This document shows positions 34,129 to 42,548 of a DNA stretch of 64,000 nt, piece after piece. Every line of letters begins with the position of its first letter. Position 1 is the first letter of the stretch. A model generated the notes under the pieces. That model saw only the letters and a program-made list of their open reading frames with translations, ran no database searches and was not told the origin of the DNA. A program made the position numbers and the translations under genes. This DNA is from Aquarana catesbeiana (Eukaryota; Chordata; Amphibia; Anura; Ranidae): contig NC_133335.1 of assembly GCF_042186555.1 (NCBI RefSeq), forward strand, positions 175,485,419 to 175,549,418. Reading direction: 5' to 3'.

Positions 34129-35111
34129 TCTCTACCTTGATCAATTCAAGGAAGCCAGCTTCCAGAGTGATTTATCATAGAGTTTGGAAGACTTATGTAT
34201 CCTGGTGTGAAGCCAGGGGTTGGCATCCCAGAAAATATGTCATAGTTAGAATTCTTGACTTTCTACAAATGGGATTAGAAATGAAGCTGGCCTTGAGTAC
34301 CATCAAGGGCCAGGTCTCGGCCTTATCAGTATTATTTCAACGGCCACTTGCTTCACATTCTCTGGTCCGAAACTTTATGCAGGGGGTGATGCGTCTTAAT
34401 CCTCCGGTTAAGGCACCCCTAAACCCCTGGGACTTGAATTTGGTTCTGTCAGTTTTACAAAAACAGCCTTTTGAACCAATACGTCAAATTCCCTTGGTCT
34501 TGTTGACAAGAAAGTAAATTTTTCTGGTAGCCATTTCTTCTGCTAGAAGAGTATCAGAATTAGCAGCTCTTTCCTGTAAAAAGCCTTATCTAATCTTGCA
34601 TAAGGATAGAGTGGTATTGTGCCCTCATCCTTGCTTTCTACCTAAAGTGATTTCAGATTTCCATCTAAACCAAGATATTGTTCTGCCTTCTTTTTTCCCA
34701 GATCCCTGTTCTACGGAAAAAAGGTCACTACATTCTTTGGATGTAGTAAGGGCAGTCAAGGCCTATCTGGAAGCAACTGCTCAAATTCACAAAACGGATG
34801 TTTTGTTCGTACTGCCAGAAGGTCCCAATAGAGGACAGGCAGCGTCAAAGTCTACCATTTCAAAATGGATTCGACAAATGATTATTCAAGCTTACGGTTT
34901 GAAACTAAAAATTCCACCTTTTCAAATCAAGGCACACTCCACAAGGGCTATTAGTGCTTCTTGGGCCTCTATGGCTCAAATCTGCAAGGCCGCAACCTGG
35001 TCTTCAGTCCATACATTCACCAGATTTTATCAGGTGGTTGTGGGAAGGCATGAGGATATTGCCTTTGGGCGTAGTGTGCTGCAGGCAGCGGTACAGGGTC
35101 CTCAGGTCTGA
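33816..35111 (+). pseudogene. DIRS tyrosine recombinase (one in-frame stop)
   Basis: The frame overlaps the end of the RT-RNase H gene, as in other DIRS elements. The N-terminal core-binding part reads YHRVWKTYVSWCEARGW and LSTIKGQVSALSVLF. The catalytic part holds SARRVSELAAL (first Arg), KAHSTRAISASWA (His-x-x-Arg at 34934-34945) and the nucleophile in TFTRFYQVV (Tyr at about 35028-35030). A TAA at about 34515 interrupts the frame between the two halves; otherwise the sequence is open to 35111. The enzyme would join the circular cDNA to the target without a staggered cut. Confidence 0.9.
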
Positions 35112-35167
35112 TTACACCCTACGTTGTGTGGTCCCCTCCCCTCAAATAGCATTGCTCTGGGACGTCC

Positions 35168-35283
35168 CATCAGTAATTACTGAGGCTCTGTGTCCCGTGA
35201 TGTACGAGAAAGAAAATAGGATTTTTTATAACAGCTTACCTGTAAAATCCTTTTATTTTGATGTACATCACAGGACACAGAGG
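35168..35283 (+). repeat. DIRS internal complementary region
   Basis: The first half (CAGTAATTACTGAGGCTCTG to GTACGAGAAAGAAA) is the complement of the element's left end. The second half (AATAGGATTTTTTATAAC to CATCACAGGACACAG) is the complement of its right end. This region templates joining of the ends into a circle in DIRS replication. Its match to both termini confirms the limits 16284 and 35521. Confidence 0.9.
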
Positions 35284-35320
35284 TCCCGCCCCTCTTCTAA
35301 TACACTTATATTGCTTTGCT

Positions 35321-35521
35321 ACAAAACTGAGGTATCCCCAGTAAGGGGAGGGGTTATATAGGGGGTTGAACTTCCTGTCTAGGGTGTGACCAGTGTCCAA
35401 TCACCTTGTGATACCCATAACCCACATTGTGGGTTACTGAGTAATTACTGAGGCTCTGTGTCCCGTGATGTACATCAAAAGGAAAGGATTTTACAGGTAA
35501 GCTGTTATAAAAAATCCTATT
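35321..35521 (+). repeat. DIRS right inverted terminal repeat and end
   Basis: AAAACTGAGGTATCCCCAGT to GTCCCGTGATGTAC is the inverted copy of the left repeat. The last 45 bases (GGATTTTACAGGTAAGCTG to AAAATCCTATT) are unique to the right end and repeated in the internal complementary region. Confidence 0.9.
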
Positions 35522-35547
35522 ATATACAGTATATATACACACACATA

Positions 35548-35712
35548 CAGTGCCTTGAAAAAGTATTCACACCCCTTGAAATTTCCCACATTTTGTCATG
35601 TTACAACCAAAAATGTAAATGTATTTTATTGGGATTTTATGTGACAGACCAACACAAAGTAGCACATAATTGTGAAGTGGAAGGAAAATGATAAATGCTT
35701 TTCAAAATTGGC
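35548..35712 (+). mobile_element. Tc1/mariner-type non-autonomous fragment
   Basis: CAGTGCCTTGAAAAAGTATT, then TTGTCATGTTACAACC and GACCAACACAAAGTAGCAC, is the widely known start of a Tc1-like element in fish and frogs. It stops abruptly after about 165 bases. A TA dinucleotide precedes it. Confidence 0.75.
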
Positions 35713-35799
35713 ACCTGGGGCGAATCCTATATCTGGCATTCCTCCCCCCAGGGGGACAGGCAGCGCACCATATGTCGACGTCAAGTGATGTTAGGGTAG

Positions 35800-36388
35800 T
35801 ATACTGGCAGATTGGGGTGATATAGTGCCAAGTTAGGGTGATATAGTGCCAGGTTAGGGTGATATACAATAGTGCCAGGTTAGGTTGTAGTGGCAGGCTA
35901 GGTGGTAGTGCCAGGTTAGGTGATATACAATAGTGCCAGGTTAGGTGGTAGTGCCAGTTTAGGTGATATACAATAGTGCCATGTTAGGTGGTAGTGGCAG
36001 GCTAGGTGGCAGTGCCAGGTTAGGTAGTAGTGCCAGGTTAAGTGATAGTGCCAGGTAGGGTGGTAGTGCCAGGTAGGGTGGTAGTGCCAGGTTAGGTAAT
36101 AGTGCCAGGTTAGGGTGGTAGTGTCAGGTTAGGGTGGTAGTGCCAGGTTAGGTAATAGTGCCAGGTAGGGTGGTAGTGCCAGGTTAGGGTGGTAGTGCCA
36201 GGTTAGGGTGATAGTGCCAGTTTAGGTAATAGTGCCAGGTTAGGTAATAGTGCCAGGTTAGGGTGGTAGTGTCAGGTTAGGGTGGTAGTGCCAGGTAGGG
36301 TGGTAGTGCCAGGTTAGGGTGGTAGTGCCAGGTTAGGGTGATAATGCTAGTTTTGGTAATAGTGCCAGGTTAGGGTGGTAGTGCCAGA
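35800..36388. repeat. Minisatellite of about 18-20-bp units (GTGCCAGGTTAGGGTGGTA)
   Basis: About 30 units vary in the GTTAGGGT part (GTTAGGTAA, GTAGGGT) and the linker (GGTA, GATA, GATATACAATA). No protein is encoded. The TTAGGG inside some units is part of a longer unit and not a telomere array. Confidence 0.9.
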
Positions 36389-36679
36389 GTAAATATATAT
36401 GACAACATGAATAGATAAGAGTCCTATTCCCCTCTTCCTCCAACATCTGCACTAAAAGCATAAATCTATCACTGTCCCTGCTGCTGCAGAACCTCCTTCT
36501 CCCCCTCCCTGAAGTAAACACAAATAAAAAAAAACGCACATGGGTGCTGGCAATCTGAGAATGGATTCTGGCTTCTTCTTCCTGGAACTGTAATCAAAAT
36601 GTGGCAGGTGGGAGGGGAAGAGGGAAGTTGGTGTCTATAGATACAGGGATTTTAGTTTTAGCATGGACTTCCACTTTAA

Positions 36680-37081
36680 TGCCCCGTACACACAGTCGGA
36701 TTTTCCGACGGAAAATGTGTGATAGGACCTTGTTGTTGGAAATTCCGACCGTGTGTGGGCTCCATCACACATTTTCCATAGGATTTTCCGACACACAAAG
36801 TTTAAGAGCAGGCTATAAAATTTTCTGACAACAAAACCCGTTGTCGGAATTTCCAATTGTGTGTACACAAATCCGACGCACAAAGTGCCACGCATGCTCA
36901 GAATAAATAAAGAGATGAAAGCTATTGGCTATTGCCCCGTTTATAGTCCCAATGTACGTGTTTTACGTCACCGCGTTCAGAATGATCGGATTTTCCGACA
37001 ACTTTGTGTGACCGTGTGTATGCAAGACAAGTTTGAGCCAACATCCGTCGGAAAAAATCCTAGGACCGTGTGTACAGGGCA
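36680..37081. mobile_element. PIF/Harbinger-type MITE, TAA target duplication
   Basis: TGCCCCGTACACAC at the left and GTGTGTACAGGGCA at the right are 14-bp inverted repeats with one mismatch. TAA flanks both ends (36677-36679, 37082-37084), the 3-bp duplication typical of PIF/Harbinger. The interior repeats GGATTTTCCGAC in both orientations. Confidence 0.85.
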
Positions 37082-37084
37082 TAA

Positions 37085-37825
37085 GGCTTTAGAACCACTT
37101 TAACCATAAGCCCCCTTAATAGCCCTTTTAAGCCTGCTGGCCATAATCCAAAGGCCATGCAGTGCATCATGGTTTAAAAAAAGTCTCCTGCACGCATACA
37201 AATTTGCCAGGCTCCAACTCTAAAACCCACTGGATTTTTCTAGAACCTAAAGCAAACCCAAACCTCATCCCCATCCACCACCAAGCATAAAATCCACACA
37301 CCTCCTGGAATCTGTTTTCTAGATTGTCGAACTGTTCTGTAACTCATAAAAGAAAAAAAAAATAACCCAAAAACCCAAATGTAACTAGCATGATATGAGT
37401 TCAACATGATCCTATACAGGATCATGTTGAATCTCAGAAGAATAATGAAAATTATTTGTGAGCACTAATATTACAAGCTGAACAACCCCAAAATCTGAAT
37501 TTTGCTTGTATATAATTAGTGTGGTTCTTTATCTTTAAAAAAGGTTCAGATAAAGCATCTGCAATGTGCGATGCTGTTGTCTGAAGCATGGCAACCAATC
37601 ACTATGCCGTGAATGTGCCTTGAGGGCACACTGCCATCTGGCAATGAGAGTGTGTGGGCTTCGGGACTTGAATATGTAATAAGGAAAATATTTATAAAAC
37701 AAACAAGAACTGATAAGGAACTGAGAAGGATCATATAGCAATTGCTATAATCAAGATGTACTTAGCTTTCAAATAACCTCAACATTTGTAAAAGTAATAC
37801 TGATATTAAATATAATATTGATCAA
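37085..37825. other. No recognisable feature
   Basis: Mixed AT-rich DNA. GATCCTATACAGGATCATGT near 37410 is a small palindrome (ATCATGTTGA / TCAACATGAT). No gene or element end is apparent. Confidence 0.4.
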
Positions 37826-38390
37826 TTAACCACTTGCCGACCAGTGACAGACCTGTACATCTATGAACGTCAAGCGGTGAAACTGGGATAATCCGAGGCA
37901 TCACCCCCTAATGGTTTCTTCAGAGCTGGCAGTTGGCTCTCTTGTAAAAGCAATCCTAGCGGCTAACTAGCGATTGGATTGCTTTTACAAGCAGCAGGAG
38001 GAGATGTGTGTCCGTCCCCACATTGCCCTCCGCAGCTTTCTCAGGCTCTCCTGTCCCACTGGGAGACCTGAGCGACCAGCCAGGGCAGGCTGATCTTCCC
38101 GGATCAGCTTTGATCGGCTCTCAGCTATGGTAACTCAGAAGCAATGACCTGACAACACATTTCCGGTTTACTTGGATGTCAACGGCGCCATTTTCAAAAA
38201 TCAAAAGCATTAGAAAACACCGATCTTGGTGTGATCTAATGCGTTTAAGGGCAGATGAATGATTTGGGGTCTTATAGACCCCAGATCTCTCCATAAGGTC
38301 ACATGCCCATGTCACATGCCTATTGTCATCACAAGGGATGTTTACATTTCTTGTGACAGCAATAAAAGGGATCAAGAAAAAAAAACATTA
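37826..38390. mobile_element. piggyBac-like non-autonomous element (partial)
   Basis: It begins TTAACCACTTGCCGACC. TTAA followed by CCACTT is shared with the transposase-bearing piggyBac element at 41251. It contains an inverted pair around GCAATCCTAGCGGCTAACTA and CAAGGGATGTTTACATTTCT, and ends near GCAATAAAAGGGATCAAG. The far end is not found, and it is non-coding. Confidence 0.6.
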
Positions 38391-38737
38391 CGGGCGGCAC
38401 CGGTGGGGGGTTGGTCTGGGGGAGGCAGTGCCTGAGCGTGTTGTGCGATGTCATGGTGCAGGGAGCCGAGCAGAGCGGCCGGTGACTTGTGTGAGGATGT
38501 GCGGGTCTGCGGGACTGGAGCCAAGCAATCCAGGAGCAGGAGGACTGTCAGTGCTGTGCTGTTCAGACTGGAGTGGACTAAAGGGACCATGTGGCATGGA
38601 GAGAGACTGTCATAGTGACTCAGGATGGGACGTGTGCGGGAGAGGTGTCATCATCATCTGTGCTGCCGCACACAGCTGTGCCTGCCTATTCTAATTTCTT
38701 GCTCTCCTGAGTCCTATCACTGAGCTACTTACTTAAC
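38391..38737. other. No recognisable feature
   Basis: GC-rich, G-run DNA with short frames on both strands that match nothing known. It may be part of an unrecognised repeat. Confidence 0.35.
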
Positions 38738-39172
38738 TTAAAGTGATTGTAAAGTCTTGTTCTTTTTTAAGTTAAAAATCACAAACAAGTTATACTTACC
38801 TGCCCTGTGCAGTGGTTTTGCACAGAGCAGCCCAGATCCTCCTTTTTTCTGGTCCCTCTTCGGTGCTCCTGGCCCCTCCTTCCTGTTGAGTTACCCGTGC
38901 CGAGCCACAGCTCCCTGTGTCCATTCAGACTCCTCATTGCCTGACTGACTTTGATTGAAAGCAGCGAGAGCCAATGGTGCCGCACTGCTGTCTCAGCCAA
39001 TGAGGAGGGGAGTCCCAGGCAGCCGAGACACTCCTGCAATGTTGCTGGATCTAGAGGGACCTCAGCAAAGTATTAGAGGGACTGAGAGGGGCTGCTGCAC
39101 ACAGAAGGTTTTTTATCTTAATGCATAAAATGCATTAAGATAAAAATCCTTCTGCCTTTACAATCACTTTAA
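38738..39172. mobile_element. MITE with internal TAATGCAT palindrome (copy 3)
   Basis: TTAAAGTGATTGTAAAG and CTTTACAATCACTTTAA are perfect 17-bp inverted ends. The interior follows copy 1: CTTACCTGCCCTGTGCA, TTTTGCACAGAGCAGCCC, TTAATGCATAAAATGCATTA. This is the best preserved copy and defines the family ends. Confidence 0.9.
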
Positions 39173-39570
39173 CCACTTTAAGATTGACGTCTGAAAGGTT
39201 ACTCCATTATCCTGACTAAGCGTCATATGACGTCCAGCAGGATAGGCCGCTCTTGCACGCCCCGGGGGCATGCAGTGTGGCGAATGGTGGTGCGGTGTAT
39301 CACTCTGACACGCCGCATCTCCGATCTTGGTAAAGAGCCTATGATGTAGGCTCGTTACCATGTGATCAGCTGTGACCAATCACAGCTGATCACAGTGGTA
39401 ACCAGGAAGTGCCAGTAATCGGCTTTCCTCACTTCTGACAAAGCACGGGTAGAGGAGAGCCAATCTGCGCATTGATTATCAGCGCAGTCCCCATTAGAGG
39501 TGCCCATCACAGATGTCAATCAGTGCCAATCAAAAATGCTAATCAGTGTCCATCAGCAATGCCTGTCAGT
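39169..39570. mobile_element. piggyBac-like fragment adjoining the MITE
   Basis: TTAACCACTTTAAGATTGACG starts at the TTAA shared with the MITE end. ATCAGCTGTGACCAATCACAG and its complement follow, as do GAGGTGCCCATCACAG-type steps resembling the 5' leader of the piggyBac element at 41251. No transposase remains. Confidence 0.55.
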
Positions 39571-39599
39571 ATTACTAAAAATGAATAGGTGACAGTGTC

Positions 39600-40140
39600 A
39601 AGGAGAAGGCACCACCATCCCTGAGTAGTAGATATAGTCAGGAGAATAATTTGGTGGAATTTTATGGGTGCCAGGAAAGGAAGTTTCAACAGACATCAAA
39701 GTATGAAATAAAATTCATATTTTATTTAACATGTACAAAAATTTAAAATTATGCTGGCTAGACATAATGACATGGATATGACATATAGCAGTACATATCA
39801 AAATCAATTTGGGTATAAACAGTCACTCGGTACTATAGTTCCTAATCCCTACATGTTTCGCTCAGTGGGGCTTCCTCAGGGGATATGTTGAGGGACCCAA
39901 GTGGATATGTGGCTGCATGAAATTGGATACAATTAGAAGCCATGAAAAAAATATTCACAAAAAAGTATATATAAATGAAAGCATTAACGGTTGTCCAAAG
40001 TTGGTTGATTGAGCTGCCATCTAATAAATAGTTACCTGCTAGTAGACTCAAGCCAGGTGTAGGAAAGCGGACTTTGCTCTGTATTGGAGAAGTTTTGGGT
40101 CTGGGAGAACCCAGGTGACGGCCGTGGGATCTGTGGTTAC
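39600..40140 (-). mobile_element. Possible Penelope-type terminal fragment with hammerhead core
   Basis: AT-rich DNA with a short inverted AATAAAATTCATATTTTATT at about 39707. On the minus strand it has the hammerhead-like core at 39845-39885. The order resembles hammerhead-bearing terminal repeats of PLEs; no PLE protein is present, so this is inferred. Confidence 0.4.
39845..39885 (-). ncRNA. Hammerhead ribozyme-like core
   Basis: On the minus strand CCCCTGAGGAAGCCCCACTG is followed by AGCGAAACATGTAGG. CTGAGGA fits CTGANGA, GAAAC follows, and a short imperfect stem II (GCCC/GAGC, one mismatch) lies between. Core bases agree better than in the copy at 5692. Confidence 0.6.
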
Positions 40141-40144
40141 CATA

Positions 40145-40470
40145 TAGGGAAGGGGTTAGAGAAGGAATGGCAAAAGTAGGGAGGAAAGGAGGAGGAAAGG
40201 GGGAGGGGAAAGGGAATGGGGGGGATGTGGGGGGGAGAAGGAGAGGGGGGAAAGGGGGAGGGAAAGGGAAGGGGGTGGAGGATTGAAGGAAATAGGGGGA
40301 TGGAAAAGGGGGAATACAAAAGGAAAGGAGAAAGGAAAGTAAGTACTAGAAGGATAGTAGGGGAAAAGAGAAGGGGGTGTGGAAATGTGAAAGCAAACTG
40401 GTGTAAGAAGAATGAGGAATGTGTGTTTGGAGATGTGAAGTCCCAATGGGGTGGTGAACAAGGTAGGAAC
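40145..40470 (+). repeat. Polypurine (GGGA/GAAA) tract
   Basis: About 300 bases are almost only A and G on the plus strand, with GGGGGAAAGGGGGAGGGAAA-type runs. Such tracts can form triplex DNA. The frames on both strands (Gly/Glu- or Pro/Ser-rich) are compositional. Confidence 0.85.
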
Positions 40471-40499
40471 ATGCTGGGTTGGTGAGATAAAGTAATCAA

Positions 40500-41250
40500 A
40501 ATAGACTAAGAAAGCAGAATAAATACTTACAGAGAGCCCGGCTATGTCTAAAGGGGAGCAAGGGCTGCCAGGTTAGATCACGGACAGGCTGCCACTTCAG
40601 GGATCTCTCCTCACACAAGGTAAATCTAATTATCTCTTCGTTATGGTTACTATTCTTCTGAATGACACTATTTTGCTTTTACCCTAAATACTGACATTTG
40701 CACTTAAAAGTGTAGTTTTGTAACTTGGAAATGCCAGTAAAAACGTGGCTGTGCCAGTACGTTTTGGTTGTCGTGTCAGTAAGTTTCATTTTCGAAGTGT
40801 CTAGACTTTCTGGATTGCATTTGGCATAAAGGGCCCAATTTTTAAAACCATGAAACTGACATTCGCCTAAGGTGAATCTTCCAGGTCCAGGTGTTTCAAA
40901 TGACAGTGATTGATTCACCACCAGTGATTGTGTGGTCAAAGCCACCTTCACTGTTTTCTAAATATGCCCCATATAAATCAAAACCTTTTTTGTTTTGGAT
41001 AGAATAGGAAATGGTTAAAATCCCTGTCAGTTTATATCTTGCTGTTTGTCTACCATTATGGAAATTTGCCTTCATTCCCTGTCCTGGAGACACAGCAGAA
41101 AGTAAGGGGAAATCTCTACAAAATGAAAGGGAATTCCCCTCTTTGATGTCATTGGAATCGGCATCCCCATTGGAAGATTTCTCCTTATCTCTTGTTCTGG
41201 TGAGAACTCTAAAATGTTGAATTTCCCATCGATTTCTTTCTCTTTTTACT
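40500..41250. other. Unassigned repeat-like DNA, no gene
   Basis: GTGCCAGTACGTTTTGGTTG and GGAAATCTCTACAAAATG-type phrases look like frog dispersed repeats, but no ends or coding frame are visible. The block at 41050-41200 has a loose inverted pattern (CCTGTCCTGGAGACACAGC, CTTATCTCTTGTTCTGGTG). Confidence 0.35.
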
Positions 41251-41869
41251 TTAACCACTTCCCACCTGGCCACTCCACATAAACGGCCGGGTAGGAGCTC
41301 CCTCCTTCTGACTGGACGTTCCCGAACGTCCTTCAGAAGGAGCGGGAGCGCGCCCACGCAATCCCGATGCGCGCATGTCACCCGGAGACGCCGCATCTCG
41401 GAACGGCAGGAGAGCAATGTGATTTGCCCTCCTGATCCGCATGATGGCTGTGTCTAATCACAGCCATCGTAATGTAAACATGGGGGAGGAGTGGCATCTG
41501 ACAGGGGATCGCGCCGCCACGTGCCCACGCAGCGGCGCGAGCCCGATCTGCCTGTGCCCCCCAGAGACTGTGGAGTTGTACAACACAGGAGGGCCCTGTG
41601 ATTGGCCCTCCTGATCACATGACGACTGTGTCCAATCACAGTCGTCATGTAATATAAACAGAGAGCGGTTGTAACTGCTTTCATCTCTTCCTCTCCTCAC
41701 ACAGAGCCTGTCAGTGAGGAGAGGAAGAGAGATCTGTGCTGCAGCCGGGAGATCAGTGAGTTTTATAGCTGTTTGTCTGCTTTTTACCAACTGATCCCCC
41801 AGCTAGTGTCCCCAAAACACAGTGTCCCCAAAACACAAAACAGTGAAAACACCTGTCATACAGTGAACA

Positions 41870-42545
41870 TCTGCCCGTCAACAACTGGCACATCTGTCTA
41901 CCAACAGCAGGCACATCTGTCCACCAACAGCGGGCACATCAGCCCATCAACAGCTGGCACATCAGCCCGTCAACAGCTGGCACATCAGCCACCCACCATC
42001 ATCAGGCACATCTGCCCGCCATCATCAGGCACATCTGCCTGCCTTCATCAGGCACATCTGCCCGCCAATCAGGCACATCTGCTCGCCAATCATCAGGCAC
42101 ATCTGCCCGCCAATGATCAGGCACATCTACCCACCAATGATCAGGCACATCTGCCCGCCAATGATCAGGCACATCTGCCCATCAATCATCAGGCACATCT
42201 GCCCGCCCACATCAGGCATATCTGCCACCCACCATCAGGCACATCTGCCGCCCGCCATCAGGCAATCTGCCGCCCGCCATCTGACACATTTACCGCCTGC
42301 CATCTGACACATCTGCCGCCCGCCAACATCTGGCACATCTGCCACCTGCCAACATCTGGCACATCTGACACCCGCCATCTGGCACATCTGCCACCCGCCA
42401 TCTGCCCACGATCAGGCACATCTGGCCACCAACATCAGGCACATCTAGCCATCCACCATCTGGCACATCTGCCGCCCGCCATCTGACACATCTGCCGCCT
42501 GCCATCTGACACTTTGGCCGCCCGCCATCTGGCACATCTGCCCAC
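41870..42545 (+). repeat. Minisatellite CATCAGGCACATCTGCCCGCCA in the piggyBac leader
   Basis: About 28 units of 21-27 bp built on AGGCACATCTGCCCGCCA recur up to four bases before the transposase start. Early units read CAACAGCTGGCACATCAGCC and later ones CATCTGGCACATCTGCC. A 238-codon frame (41773-42486) runs through the array but has only repeat-derived His/Leu/Pro/Ser content and is not in frame with the transposase. Confidence 0.9.
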
Positions 42546-42548
42546 CAA

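Larger units (their letters stand above)
16284..35521 (+). mobile_element. DIRS-type tyrosine-recombinase retrotransposon, interrupted by nested elements
   Basis: The element has a left end with CGTACATCACGGGACACAGA, inverted terminal repeats, a gag-like region, RT-RNase H, a tyrosine recombinase and an internal complementary region matching both ends. That is the full DIRS layout. The span is 19.2 kb, but removing two hAT insertions (18623-24018, 24185-31186) and two MITEs (16849-17845) leaves about 6 kb, the usual DIRS size. Stops and frameshifts in each gene make it inactive. DIRS elements integrate through the recombinase and make no target duplication, which fits the ends seen. Confidence 0.9.
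16097..36679. mobile_element. Outer MITE split by the DIRS element
   Basis: TTAAAGTGAAAGTCCATGCT at 16099 and the block TCTATAGACACCAAC (about 16133) reappear as inverted complement at 36632-36679 (GTTGGTGTCTATAGA, then AGCATGGACTTCCACTTTAA). These are the two ends of one MITE. Everything between, including the whole DIRS element and its passengers, was inserted later. Confidence 0.7.

Noticed and set aside
35800..36388. Telomere-like TTAGGG array
   Set aside because: TTAGGG occurs only inside an 18-20-bp unit and never as consecutive hexamers, so it is a minisatellite.
40137..40499. Pro/Ser/Phe-rich 120-codon frame, minus strand
   Set aside because: It is the complement of the polypurine tract; composition alone explains it.
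41773..42486. 237-codon His/Leu/Pro-rich frame before the piggyBac transposase
   Set aside because: It is a read-through of the minisatellite and is not in frame with the transposase.
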